Part shown: piece after piece, positions 44,055-52,723 of the stretch | Layout: each line of letters opens with the position of its first letter | Position numbering within the stretch: the stretch's first letter is position 1 | Notes under the pieces: model-generated | What the model saw: the letters and a program-made list of their open reading frames with translations, nothing else | Told to the model about the DNA's origin: nothing | Databases searched by the model: none | Made by a program: the position numbers and the translations under genes | DNA from: Lachnospiraceae bacterium | GTDB taxonomy: Bacteria > Bacillota > Clostridia > Lachnospirales > Lachnospiraceae | Length of the DNA: 64,000 nt | Assembly: GCA_029225065.1 (NCBI GenBank) | Contig: JAQXVT010000081.1 | Span: 1-64,000 of the forward strand | Direction: 5' to 3'

Positions 44055-45950
44055 ATGAAAAAACTGAGAACGTATCTAATGCGGTACTGGTATCTGTATC
44101 TGTTCGGCATGATCTGTATGGTTGCGGCAATCGTGCTGGATATGATCACGCCGCAGATCACCAGACGCATTATTGATGAGGTAATCGTCGGAGGGCAGAT
44201 GCAGCTCCTGATGAAGTTTCTGATGGGAGTGCTTGGAATCGGCCTTGCACGGGCGATTCTGCAGTATGTAAAAGAATTTACATGGGACAGCGTAGGCGTG
44301 AAGATTGGAAACGAGATGCGGATCGATCTGTTCCGCCACGTTCAGACGCTGTCGATGGATTTCTTTGACCAGCATAATACAGGCGAACTGATGACGAGAG
44401 TCAAGGACGATGTAGACAAAGTGTGGGGGGTGCTTGGGTTCGTGGGAAGCCTTGCCATAGAGGCGCTGATCCACACAGTATTTGTCCTGACCTGCATGTA
44501 CCGGATCAATCCGTGGCTGACACTGATTCCGCTGTGTGTGCTTCCTGTCATTGGTTTTCTGGCAGTGCGGATGGAAAACAGACTTGGTACTGTTTACGAC
44601 CAGATCAGTGAGGAGACAGCGGAACTCAACACCGTAGCGCAGGAATGTATCGCAGGTGTGCGTACGGTCAAGGCATTTGCGCGCGAGGAGTATGAAATCA
44701 GAAAATTCAGCCGCCACAACCGCCGGTTTTACGATTTGAATATGAAACAGGCGAAGCTGCTTGCCGACCATCAGCCGGCGATTTCCTTTTTTGGAAAGAT
44801 GATGCTGCTTTCCGTCGTGATTGTCGGAGGCTTTCTCGTGATCGGCGGCAAGATGTCACTTGGAGATCTCGGAGCTTTTTCTGAGTACGCGAACAACGTC
44901 ATCTGGCCGATGGAGATCCTTGGCTGGCTGAGCAATGACATCGCCTCGGCATTTGCCTCCTGGAAAAAGATTCAGAAGGTGGCAAAGAGCGAGCCGCAGA
45001 TCAAAGACGTGGAGGATGCTCAGGCGCTTCCGCAGGTAAACGGAAGAATCACGTTCGATCATGTCAGCCTGACGCGAGGCGGGCAGGAAATCCTGCATGA
45101 CGTGAGTTTTGAGGTGGAGCCGGGCCATACGCTTGGTATCATGGGTATGACCGGTACCGGAAAAACGACGATCGTCAGTCTGCTGCAGAGGTTTTATGAT
45201 GTGACGGACGGAAAAATTCTGCTGGATGGAACAGATATCCGGAAAATTCCGCTTGCGCAGCTGCGCGCATCGATGGCTGTCGTGATGCAGGAGGTATTTC
45301 TGTTTTCTGATTCCGTGTCAGAAAATGTGCGCACGGGACAGCGTGAGGCCATGACGCAGGAGACAGTGGAATGGGCGGCAGAGCGCGCCGGTGCAGGGCA
45401 GTTTATCGGCGAGCTTGCGGAAAAATATGATACGGTGATCGGGGAGCGCGGCGTCGGTCTTTCCGGCGGCCAGAAGCAGCGCATCAGCATTGCGCGGGCG
45501 CTCGCGAAAAAGGCGCCGGTACTGATATTGGACGATGCGACCTCGGCACTTGACATGGAAACGGAAAAACAGATTCAGCGCAACTTAAAGCAATCCGAGG
45601 ATATGACGAGGATCATCATTGCACATCGAATTTCAGCGGTGCGCGATGCGGATGAGATCATTGTGCTGGAGGGCGGCACGATCGCAGAGCGCGGCACGCA
45701 CGAGACGCTGATGCAGGGACCGACGCGGTACCATGACACCTGGAATGTACAATATGAAGAGAACCGCAGTGAAATCTGGAATGACATAGAAAAAGGACAG
45801 GCGGATAAAAAAAGCGAAAGTCACATAATGCCTGAAAAGATGTACGCAGGAGAAGAAAACAGTGCAAAATCAGGGCAGGTGAACAGAAATAATGTGAAAA
45901 CTGAAAAGCAGGAGGAAAAGGAAACAGGAGGTGAGAAGTCATGGCAGTAA
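44055..45950 (+). CDS. ABC exporter half-transporter A, degenerate nucleotide site
   Basis: A 631-residue type I ABC exporter half: six helices (~15-300), then a nucleotide-binding domain with GMTGTGKTTIV, LSGGQKQRISIARAL and IIAHRISAV. The Walker B is LILDDATSALD: the catalytic Glu is Asp (codon 45534-45536), a hallmark of the degenerate half in heterodimers such as BmrC or TM287. The C-terminal ~60 residues are charged and probably disordered. ATG 44055 has GGAAAGGAGAAGGT upstream; the frame opens earlier, but through the repeat. Likely multidrug or peptide exporter. It overlaps the next gene by 10 bases. Confidence 0.92.
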   Translation: MKKLRTYLMRYWYLYLFGMICMVAAIVLDMITPQITRRIIDEVIVGGQMQLLMKFLMGVLGIGLARAILQYVKEFTWDSVGVKIGNEMRIDLFRHVQTLSMDFFDQHNTGELMTRVKDDVDKVWGVLGFVGSLAIEALIHTVFVLTCMYRINPWLTLIPLCVLPVIGFLAVRMENRLGTVYDQISEETAELNTVAQECIAGVRTVKAFAREEYEIRKFSRHNRRFYDLNMKQAKLLADHQPAISFFGKMMLLSVVIVGGFLVIGGKMSLGDLGAFSEYANNVIWPMEILGWLSNDIASAFASWKKIQKVAKSEPQIKDVEDAQALPQVNGRITFDHVSLTRGGQEILHDVSFEVEPGHTLGIMGMTGTGKTTIVSLLQRFYDVTDGKILLDGTDIRKIPLAQLRASMAVVMQEVFLFSDSVSENVRTGQREAMTQETVEWAAERAGAGQFIGELAEKYDTVIGERGVGLSGGQKQRISIARALAKKAPVLILDDATSALDMETEKQIQRNLKQSEDMTRIIIAHRISAVRDADEIIVLEGGTIAERGTHETLMQGPTRYHDTWNVQYEENRSEIWNDIEKGQADKKSESHIMPEKMYAGEENSAKSGQVNRNNVKTEKQEEKETGGEKSWQ

Positions 45951-47749
45951 ATTCCGCAAAGCAGGATGAACTGCAAAAAGAAGTGCCGAAAAAGGTGACG
46001 CTGGCGCGTATGTACAGTTATCTGCTCGGCTATAAAAAGACGCTCGTGTACGTGTCGGTGCTGATTCTGATCACGCTGGCGGCGACACTTGCCGGACCGC
46101 TGATGATTGAGCGGGCGGTGGATGTATATGTGGCGAATGCGGACACGGAAGGATTGATCCGCCTTGGCATCGCGGCGCTTGTACTTTTTTCAGCCTACTG
46201 GCTGTGCACGCGAAAGTATATGATTGTAATGGAAGATGCCACAAATCAGATTCTGCTCACAATCCGTCAGCAGCTGTATGGGCATATTCAGACCTTAAGC
46301 TTTCATTTCTTTGACAGTAGGCCGACCGGAAAGATTCTGGCGCGCGTGGTCGGGGATGTCAATTCGTTAAAGGAAGTACTTTCAGACAGCGTGACGAAGC
46401 TTCTGCCGGATATGCTGACCTTAATCGGCGTGGCGGCGATCATGCTGTGGAAAAACTGGCAGCTGGCGCTCGCAACGCTCCTGATGCTGCCGGTCCTTGC
46501 ATTCTTTATGTTCCTGATTCAGTTTCGGGCACATAAACTGTGGCAGATTCACCGGAAGAAAAATTCGAACCTGAATGCATTTATTCACGAGGATTTTTCC
46601 GGAATCCGTATTGTGCAGAGCTTTGCGGCGGAGCGTGAAAAGCAGGCCGAGTTTGATGTTTGCTCCGAGGCACACCGGGACAGCTTTATTGATGCGGTGC
46701 GCGTTTCCGATCTGTTCAGCTCTCTGGTGGAGGTCACCTGGGGACTGGGCGGCTTTCTGCTTTACTTTATCGGAATTAAGATTGTCGGCGTGGATAAGAT
46801 CGGAGTCGGTACGTTTCTGGCGTTTTCCTCGTACCTTGGCATGTTCTGGAATCCGATCCGGAATCTGGCGAGCTTCTATAATAAAATCATCACAAATATT
46901 TCTGCGGCGGAGCGTATTTTTGATATCATGGATACACCGTCAGAAATCACAGACCGTGAGGGAGCAAAGCCGCTTCCGGACATCAGTGGAGAGGTTGCAT
47001 TTGACCATGTGAATTTTGCATACACGGATGAGCCAGACCGTCTGGTGCTGCATGATGTGAGCTTTACAGCAAAGCCGGGTGAAACGATCGCACTGGTCGG
47101 CCCGACCGGAGCGGGCAAGACGACAATTGTCAACCTGATCAGCCGTTTTTACGATGCGACACGCGGGCAGGTTTTGATTGACGGATACAACCTGCAGGAT
47201 GTAACATTAAAGAGTCTTCGAAGCCAGATGGGCGTTATGACACAGGATACGTTCCTGTTTACGGGAACGATCCGGGAAAACATCTGCTACGGGCGTGAGG
47301 GCGCGACGGAAGAGGAAATGATCGCCGCGGCGAAGGCAGTGAACGCACACGACTTCATCATGAAGCTGGAAAACGGCTACGATACAAAAATCAGCGAGCG
47401 TGGCGGCCAGCTTTCGATCGGTCAGCGCCAGCTTCTTGCATTTGCAAGGACGATCGTGTCAGATCCGAGAATCCTGATTCTGGATGAGGCGACCTCAAGC
47501 ATCGACACGCATACCGAGCGCATCGTGCAGCATGGCATTGCACAGATGATCAAAGGCCGGACCTCGTTTATCATCGCCCACCGTCTCTCCACGATCCGAA
47601 ACGCAGACCGGATCTTTTACATCGGGGATGGGAAAATTCTGGAGCAGGGAAATCATGAGGAGCTGATGGAGAAACGGGGACTGTATTACAGATTATATGA
47701 GAGCCAGTTTGAAGACAATCGCGAAGCGATTGGCTTCATGAGCAAGTAG
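45941..47749 (+). CDS. ABC exporter half-transporter B
   Basis: A 602-residue partner half: six helices followed by an ATPase domain with GPTGAGKTTIV, LILDEATSSIDTHTERIVQ with intact catalytic Glu, and H-loop IIAHRLSTI. The signature is LSIGQRQL rather than LSGGQ. With partner A carrying Asp in Walker B, the dimer should have one canonical and one degenerate ATP site. GGAGGTGAGAAGTC lies upstream. The last residues (MSK and stop) are encoded by a copy of the dispersed repeat. Confidence 0.93.
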   Translation: MAVNSAKQDELQKEVPKKVTLARMYSYLLGYKKTLVYVSVLILITLAATLAGPLMIERAVDVYVANADTEGLIRLGIAALVLFSAYWLCTRKYMIVMEDATNQILLTIRQQLYGHIQTLSFHFFDSRPTGKILARVVGDVNSLKEVLSDSVTKLLPDMLTLIGVAAIMLWKNWQLALATLLMLPVLAFFMFLIQFRAHKLWQIHRKKNSNLNAFIHEDFSGIRIVQSFAAEREKQAEFDVCSEAHRDSFIDAVRVSDLFSSLVEVTWGLGGFLLYFIGIKIVGVDKIGVGTFLAFSSYLGMFWNPIRNLASFYNKIITNISAAERIFDIMDTPSEITDREGAKPLPDISGEVAFDHVNFAYTDEPDRLVLHDVSFTAKPGETIALVGPTGAGKTTIVNLISRFYDATRGQVLIDGYNLQDVTLKSLRSQMGVMTQDTFLFTGTIRENICYGREGATEEEMIAAAKAVNAHDFIMKLENGYDTKISERGGQLSIGQRQLLAFARTIVSDPRILILDEATSSIDTHTERIVQHGIAQMIKGRTSFIIAHRLSTIRNADRIFYIGDGKILEQGNHEELMEKRGLYYRLYESQFEDNREAIGFMSK

Positions 47750-47776
47750 CGAAAGCGGATTGCGAACGACCAATAT
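47739..47776 (+). repeat. Dispersed palindromic repeat, copy 11 (provides a stop codon)
   Basis: GAGCAAGTAGCGAAAGCGGAT then TGCGAACGACCAATATC: an intact prefix, the left arm with an extra A, and the right arm destroyed. The TAG in the prefix is the stop of the exporter gene. It lies about 20 bases before the HAD start. Confidence 0.75.
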
Positions 47777-47795
47777 CAGGAGTAGGAGGAAACAA

Positions 47796-48446
47796 ATGAG
47801 CAAGTACAAATATATCTTATTTGACCTGGATGGTACATTAACGGATTCCGGCGAGGGAATCATCAATTCAGTTGTATATGCGCTGGAAAAGAGAAACATT
47901 GAGGTGACGGACCGCGCAGCGCTTCGTGTATTTGTCGGGCCTCCGCTGCTCGATTCGTTTGCACAGTATTATGGAATGGACCGGGAAGAAGGAATGAAGG
48001 CGATCACAGATTACCGCGAATATTTTACGGACCGGGGCTGGAAGGAAAACAGCGTTTATCCGGGGATCCCGCAGGTGCTGGAGCAGCTGAAAAATGCCGG
48101 GGTACATCTGTACATTGCAACATCCAAGCCGGAGCCGTTTGCAAAGCGCATTGCGGAATACTTTGATCTCACAAAATATTTCGAGGGAATTGTGGGCAGT
48201 ACACTAGACGAAAAGATCACAAAAAAGAGTCAGGTAATTGATCTCGTACTCTCACAGATCGGAGAGGATTACCATGGAAAAACAGTTATGGTCGGCGACC
48301 GGGAGCATGATGTGAACGGCGCAAAAGAAAACGATCTTCCGTGTATCGGCGTTTTATATGGATACGGAAGCCGGGAAGAGCTGGAAGCGGCCGGAGCCGC
48401 TGGAATTTCAGAAACTGTGGAGGGACTTCTTGCGGAACTTCTTTAA
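47796..48446 (+). CDS. HAD-family phosphatase (phosphoglycolate phosphatase/PpaX-like)
   Basis: A 216-residue HAD-IA hydrolase. Motif I DLDGTLTDSGEG (nucleophile Asp near residue 10), motif II IATSKPEPFAK, a motif III lysine (KITKKSQ), and motif IV MVGDREHDVNGAK are all visible, with a helical cap domain between I and II (VFVGPPLLDSFAQYYGM). The substrate is probably a small phosphate ester such as phosphoglycolate; not certain. AGGAGGAAACAA precedes ATG 47796. Confidence 0.9.
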   Translation: MSKYKYILFDLDGTLTDSGEGIINSVVYALEKRNIEVTDRAALRVFVGPPLLDSFAQYYGMDREEGMKAITDYREYFTDRGWKENSVYPGIPQVLEQLKNAGVHLYIATSKPEPFAKRIAEYFDLTKYFEGIVGSTLDEKITKKSQVIDLVLSQIGEDYHGKTVMVGDREHDVNGAKENDLPCIGVLYGYGSREELEAAGAAGISETVEGLLAELL

Positions 48447-48490
48447 CACACCCGGTACATAAATTCATGAATCCTCTCATAAGATAGAGA

Positions 48491-48540
48491 GAACGCAGGC
48501 AGCCATCCGCCGCAAAGCGGGTAGGCTGCCTTTTGCGTCT
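48491..48540 (+). terminator. Terminator-like hairpin after the HAD gene
   Basis: AACGCAGGCAGCC pairs with GGCTGCCTTTTGCGT; T run of four inside the stem end. Confidence 0.65.
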
Positions 48541-48598
48541 GGGCTGTAAATGGATGGCATGCCGGCTTTAAGCGGCAGGGGAAAGGGGAGGATGAGCG

Positions 48599-49585
48599 AT
48601 GAATGACAGAGCATTGAAGGTGCTGGAGCAATATGACCTTGAGGTGACGGCGACGCGCAGGGGGCGCGGGTCCTATATTATCGATACGCCGGACGGTATT
48701 CGGATTCTGAGTGACTGCACCTGCTCAGAGCATAAAGCGCAGTTTCAGAACCGGGTCATGGAGCAGATCTGTGCGGGCGGCTATGAAAAGGTAGATCAGA
48801 TACTGGAAAATAAAGAAGGAAAACTGATTTCCAAAGACTGGGAAGAAAACAAATATGTGGTTCGTAACTGGTATGCAGGGAGAGAGTGCGATACGGAGAA
48901 TGAGCAGGAGATTCTGGCGGCGGTGGAGAATCTTGCAAGGCTCCATCAGGTGATGCACCTTCCGGACGCCGAAGAATTTGAGCGCAGTTTTGCCGCGCCG
49001 CCGCCGCTTCATACGGTGCGGGCGCAGAATGCAGAGCTGAAAAAGGTGCGCTCTTTTATAAGGAAGAAAAATACAAAGGGAGAGTTCGAACGGCAGTTTC
49101 TGCAGGATTTTTCATTTTATTTTGAGCAGGCGCAGGAAGCACAGCGTCAGATGGAACAGACATTCGGGGAAAAGGGAGCACAGGAGGGGAGATGGAAGGG
49201 AAGCGTCTGCCATGGAGATTACGATCACCATCACGTGCTGATCACAGGCAGCGACATGGCGACAACGGATTTTGCGAGCTGCCGTTTTGATTTTCAGGTG
49301 ATTGACCTGTATCGGTTTATGCGTAAGATTCTGGAAAAACAGGAATGGAATCAGAGACTTGGCATGCGCATGCTGGAGCGCTATGAAAAAATCCGGCCGC
49401 TTGCAGACGAAGAGCGCTGCCTTTTATACCTGCGCATGCTGTATCCGGAAAAATTCCGTAAACTGGCGAACCATTATTATGGAGGAAACAAGGCCTGGAT
49501 CTCGCGCAGATTTTATGACAAGCTCGTGCTGCTGAACCGTCAGAAAGAAAAAAAGGAACGGTTTGTGCGGCTGCTGGAGGGATAA
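48599..49585 (+). CDS. CotS-like spore coat kinase-like protein
   Basis: A 328-residue protein of the CotS/YsxE/aminoglycoside-phosphotransferase-like family found in spore coats. VCHGDYDHHHVLITGSDMATT is the catalytic-loop equivalent (H-G-D-x-x-x-x-x-V), followed by DFASCRFDFQVIDLYRFMRK. The Asp-Phe-Gly-like metal motif appears as TDFAS, so kinase activity is uncertain. Its presence implies a spore former. GGGGAGGATGAGCG precedes the ATG. No partner gene adjoins it. Confidence 0.85.
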   Translation: MNDRALKVLEQYDLEVTATRRGRGSYIIDTPDGIRILSDCTCSEHKAQFQNRVMEQICAGGYEKVDQILENKEGKLISKDWEENKYVVRNWYAGRECDTENEQEILAAVENLARLHQVMHLPDAEEFERSFAAPPPLHTVRAQNAELKKVRSFIRKKNTKGEFERQFLQDFSFYFEQAQEAQRQMEQTFGEKGAQEGRWKGSVCHGDYDHHHVLITGSDMATTDFASCRFDFQVIDLYRFMRKILEKQEWNQRLGMRMLERYEKIRPLADEERCLLYLRMLYPEKFRKLANHYYGGNKAWISRRFYDKLVLLNRQKEKKERFVRLLEG

Positions 49586-49855
49586 GAGAAAGTGCGGACA
49601 GTCAAAGCGCAAAAGGCGTATTTCTGACTGCGTAAAAATGAATAGTAAATGAAATGGAATTATGATATAGTAATGGAAACAGCAGGGACTAAAAATCCAC
49701 TGACATATTCACAAAAACATCTTGAAAACATTGCTTATTAATTGTAAAAAAGAAAAGGTAGCGTTTTTTGACTGTTCTTTATAGACAAAGTGATAGGAGA
49801 AAAGTTTTAAAATCTGACGGCAACCGATCAATGTAAAACAGGGAGAACCAAACAA
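49586..49855. other. Intergenic region before mazG
   Basis: AT-rich; a possible promoter TTGACT (49768), 17-base spacer, TGATAG (49791). No gene or terminator recognised. Confidence 0.4.
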
Positions 49856-50371
49856 ATGAGTGAAACCAGAATTCAGAAGAATGAGACAGAAGAACTTCAG
49901 AAAAAAGATGCCGGAGCCGATTTTGAATCTTTCCGGCAGATCATCGAGACACTGCGCAGCGAAAACGGCTGTCCGTGGGACCGGGCGCAGACATTTGAGA
50001 GTCTGAAGCCGTGCATGATCAACGAGATGACGGAGGCGCTTGCAGGCATTGATCTTTACCGGAAGAGCGGAAACGCAGACAATCTCTGTGAGGAGCTTGG
50101 CGACGTGCTGCTGCAGGTTGTGCTGCTGTCACAGATTGCGAAGGAAGAGGGATTGTTCGATATCGATGATGTGATCCGGAAGATTTCGAAGAAGATGGTT
50201 CACCGTCACCCGCATGTGTTCGGTACACCGGAAGAGAGGGAAAAAAAGCGAAGCTGGGAGGAACTGAAGCGAGAGGAAAAAGGGCAGCGCTCAAAGGAGG
50301 AAAAGGAAGCAGAGCACGCTGCGTTTCATGAGGCGGCCGGTTTTGTGATCTGTCATCTGGCGGAGAAATAA
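49856..50371 (+). CDS. mazG: MazG-family nucleotide pyrophosphohydrolase
   Basis: A 171-residue MazG protein that hydrolyses nucleoside triphosphates to monophosphates and pyrophosphate, house-cleaning of abnormal nucleotides. [32 protein letters not shown] and [19 protein letters not shown] are the family blocks with the Mg-binding acidic residues. The B. subtilis relative YabN carries an additional SAM methyltransferase domain; this one does not. GGGAGAACCAAACAA lies upstream. It opens the yabN-to-ftsH type block. Confidence 0.9.
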   Translation: MSETRIQKNETEELQKKDAGADFESFRQIIETLRSENGCPWDRAQTFESLKPCMINEMTEALAGIDLYRKSGNADNLCEELGDVLLQVVLLSQIAKEEGLFDIDDVIRKISKKMVHRHPHVFGTPEEREKKRSWEELKREEKGQRSKEEKEAEHAAFHEAAGFVICHLAEK

Positions 50372-50418
50372 ATGGGGGAAAGTGCTCTTTCGTTTTTTGC
50401 CGGAGTGCAAGGAAAACC

Positions 50419-50447
50419 TTGACAAACACGGTATTCCATTATATAAA
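50419..50447 (+). promoter_or_regulatory. Strong promoter of the HU gene
   Basis: TTGACA, 17-base spacer, TATAAA. It gives an unusually long leader of ~210 bases, with hairpins AGAGCGTG/CACGTTCT (50451-50475) and GCGCAGGTTTGCGC (50518-50531). The leader fills the 293 bases before the HU start. Confidence 0.85.
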
Positions 50448-50664
50448 TATTAGAGCGTGCATTTTCAAACACGTTCTGGCAGGGCTTATTCGAGATCCCG
50501 AAATATTTGCAGGTGCCGCGCAGGTTTGCGCAGTCAGACGCCGACGGAAATTAAAGTACCGTTTCATTCCGGCATCAGAAAAAGAGAAGAATAAGTTCAG
50601 AATAAGACAGAATTATATGCAGACGAAAAGAAAACTGCAGATAACATTCAGAGGAGGACTTACA

Positions 50665-50937
50665 ATGAATAAGACAGAATTAATCGCTGCAATCGCAGAG
50701 AAAACAGAATTATCCAAGAAAGATGCTGAGAAGGCTCTGAAGGCTTTTACAGATGTTGTTGCTGAGCAGCTTAAGAATGGTGAGAAAGTACAGCTCGTAG
50801 GCTTCGGTACCTTCGAGACATCTGAGCGTGCAGCAAGAGAGGGAAGAAATCCGCAGACCGGCGAAACCATGACGATCAAGGCTTCCAAGACTCCGAAGTT
50901 CAAAGCAGGAAAAGCTTTAAAGGATATGATGAACTAA
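50665..50937 (+). CDS. hup: HU-family DNA-binding protein
   Basis: A 90-residue histone-like dimeric DNA-bending protein. The family core is [21 protein letters not shown] (given here in part: [20 protein letters not shown]), followed by [17 protein letters not shown]. Codon use is strongly biased, as expected for an abundant protein. ATG 50665 has GAGGAGGACTTACA upstream; the frame opens further up but only within the untranslated leader. Confidence 0.97.
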   Translation: MNKTELIAAIAEKTELSKKDAEKALKAFTDVVAEQLKNGEKVQLVGFGTFETSERAAREGRNPQTGETMTIKASKTPKFKAGKALKDMMN

Positions 50938-51051
50938 TTGTTCTCATTCAGGAGAAAAGCAGGCGGTGCAGACCGTCTTTGGAACAGTAGATTGGCTGTT
51001 GCCAGATATGCCCGGGTTTCCGTGCACTCTGGCAGCAGCTTTTTAATTGAA

Positions 51052-51090
51052 TGCAGGTCGCGAAGCGGATTGCGAATATCCGCTTTGTTC
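51052..51090 (+). repeat. Dispersed palindromic repeat, copy 12 (best palindrome)
   Basis: GCAGGTCGCG, left arm AAGCGGAT, spacer TGCGAAT, right arm ATCCGCTTTG: an 8-bp perfect stem. It lies 15 bases before the rqcP start, next to its ribosome site (TGGAGAGGAA). Confidence 0.85.
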
Positions 51091-51105
51091 TGGAGAGGAA
51101 TAAAA

Positions 51106-51345
51106 ATGCGATTAGACAAATATTTAAAGGTATCAAGACTGATCAAGCGCCGCACTGTTGCGAACGAGGCATGTGACGCGGGACGTGTACTGCTCAATGA
51201 TAAAGTAGCGCGTGCATCGGCCGATGTAAAGATCGGCGACGTGATCGAGATTCAGTTTGGAACAAGAAATGTGAAGGTGGAAGTGCTGTCGATTCAGGAT
51301 TCCGAGAAGAAGGAAGCTGCGGCGGAGATGTACAAGTACCTGTAG
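51106..51345 (+). CDS. rqcP: S4-domain protein RqcP (YabO)
   Basis: A 79-residue S4 RNA-binding protein: MRLDKYLKVSRLIKRRTVAN with the Arg/Lys residues that bind rRNA/tRNA, then GRVLLNDKVARASADVKIGD. RqcP takes part in ribosome-associated quality control, placing tRNA-Ala for RqcH tailing. Position between HU and yabP matches B. subtilis yabO. ATG 51106 follows GGAGAGGAATAAAA; the frame continues upstream through the repeat, which is not coding. Confidence 0.92.
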   Translation: MRLDKYLKVSRLIKRRTVANEACDAGRVLLNDKVARASADVKIGDVIEIQFGTRNVKVEVLSIQDSEKKEAAAEMYKYL

Positions 51346-51430
51346 GTGCAGAAATCCGGATTCACGCGCATATTTCCGTCCCGCCCCGCATACACATAAA
51401 GCAGAGTGATACGGAAAAGGACCGGGGCGG

Positions 51431-51709
51431 ATGGAAGAAAAGAAAACCGTTCTGCCGCATGGCATCGCATGGCAGGACCGAAAAAGGGGCAGCATTACCG
51501 GAGTGACGGATGTGCATTCGTTCGATGAAAATCTGGTCGTGCTGGAGACCTCGCAGGGGCTTCTGACCTTAAAGGGAAAAAATCTTCATGTCAGCCGTCT
51601 GATGCTGGAGCAGGGCGAGGTCGAGCTGGATGGGATAATCGAGAGCATGGTCTATTCCGGCAAAAGGCCAGAGACAAAGGGCAGTCTGCTGCGGAGAATG
51701 CTGCGATGA
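51431..51709 (+). CDS. yabP: Sporulation protein YabP
   Basis: A 92-residue protein. Core blocks ITGVTDVHSFDENLVVLETS and LTLKGKNLHVSRLMLEQGEV are characteristic of the YabP/YqfC family, needed for spore envelope formation in Bacillus. GGACCGGGGCGG is a weak ribosome site. It overlaps yabQ by four bases. Confidence 0.9.
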   Translation: MEEKKTVLPHGIAWQDRKRGSITGVTDVHSFDENLVVLETSQGLLTLKGKNLHVSRLMLEQGEVELDGIIESMVYSGKRPETKGSLLRRMLR

Positions 51710-52263
51710 TCAGTCCGGCGATCCGGCAGGAAACGGTCATTTTTCTGCTGGCGGCGCTGCATGGGATTTTTCTGGCGGTGGGTTACGATGTGCTTCGCGG
51801 CCTGCGAAAAGCGGTTCCGCACAGCGGGCTTGCCGTGTCCTGCGAGGATTTTTTTTATTGGATCGCGGCGGGATTCCTGACCTTTCTGCTGGCGTTTTCC
51901 GTTTCGGATGGCGTGCTGCGCGGCTATGCGGCTGCGGCGATGGCACTTGGCGCGCTGCTCTATCTTGAAACGGTAAGCCGCGCGGTGCAAAAGCTTTTCG
52001 CCGGTATTTTCGGTCTTTTCTGTTTTCTGGCTGGAAGCATTGTCCGGTTTGCATCCAGAGGAAAGGCGGAAGTGAAGCGTTTTCTGCTTCGCCGAATAAG
52101 GAAAAAGTGGAACTATTTTGCGGCTAAAATCTGTGGAAAAGCACAGAAAAGGATTGAAATAAAAAAGAAAAAAAGGTACAATAAAAAAAGCACAGAAAAA
52201 GGCACCGAAAAGCAGAGAAGGCGCGTTGTGAGAAAAAGGCAGCAGGACAAAGAGGGATTATAG
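51706..52263 (+). CDS. yabQ: Spore cortex biosynthesis protein YabQ
   Basis: A 185-residue membrane protein with about four helices (residues ~10-110). ALHGIFLAVGYDVLRGLRKAV and CEDFFYWIAAGFLTFLLAF match YabQ. In Bacillus it localises to the forespore and is required for cortex formation. The C-terminal ~60 residues are very basic (Lys/Arg-rich, after the last helix). Translationally coupled to yabP through ATGA overlap; divIC follows immediately after its stop. Confidence 0.9.
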   Translation: MISPAIRQETVIFLLAALHGIFLAVGYDVLRGLRKAVPHSGLAVSCEDFFYWIAAGFLTFLLAFSVSDGVLRGYAAAAMALGALLYLETVSRAVQKLFAGIFGLFCFLAGSIVRFASRGKAEVKRFLLRRIRKKWNYFAAKICGKAQKRIEIKKKKRYNKKSTEKGTEKQRRRVVRKRQQDKEGL

Positions 52264-52578
52264 ATGGCAGGAAAAAAAAGAATCGGAAAAAAGAAGCCGA
52301 ACAGAAGTAATCTGGCAGGCGTTATCACGATCGCCGGAATTGTAGCCATACTGCTGGTTGTACTGCTCAGCGGAAGTCAGAAGCTTTCCGTGAGGAATGA
52401 ACAGTATGAGTCGCAGAAGGAAGAGCTGAGTCAGCAGATTCAGGATGAGGAAGTTCGCAGCGGCGAGATCGAGAAGCTGAAGGATTACGTCAATTCGAAA
52501 GAGTTTATCGAAAAGATGGCCAGAGATAAGCTCGGACTCGTTTATCGTGATGAAATCATTTTCAAGGCCGAACAGTGA
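52264..52578 (+). CDS. divIC: Septum formation initiator DivIC (FtsB/FtsL-like)
   Basis: A 104-residue bitopic membrane protein: basic N-terminus, one helix (VITIAGIVAILLVVLLSGSQ, ~19-38), then a coiled coil (NEQYESQKEELSQQIQDEEV) and the conserved C-terminal EFIEKMARDKLGLVYRDEII. It is part of the divisome complex. The ATG is directly after the yabQ stop. A hairpin follows the gene. Confidence 0.92.
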   Translation: MAGKKRIGKKKPNRSNLAGVITIAGIVAILLVVLLSGSQKLSVRNEQYESQKEELSQQIQDEEVRSGEIEKLKDYVNSKEFIEKMARDKLGLVYRDEIIFKAEQ

Positions 52579-52595
52579 CAGGTGATACATAAGTG

Positions 52596-52630
52596 CCGGG
52601 CGCGGGAGGGATCCTGCGCCCGGTCTTTGT
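52596..52630 (+). terminator. Hairpin after divIC (weak terminator)
   Basis: CCGGGCGC (52596) pairs with GCGCCCGG (52616); followed by TCTTT only. Confidence 0.6.
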
Positions 52631-52723
52631 GTTAGAGGTACCAGAATTCGTCAGACATTGCACCGGGACCATGGTAAAATGACAGGGGAGAGTTATCAAA
52701 GCGTGGCCCGGGGAGGAATGAAA

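Noticed and set aside
43412-44170. 252-codon minus-strand frame across the exporter leader
   Set aside because: Antisense to MATE, leader and exporter; Phe/Ser/Cys-rich shadow without ribosome site.
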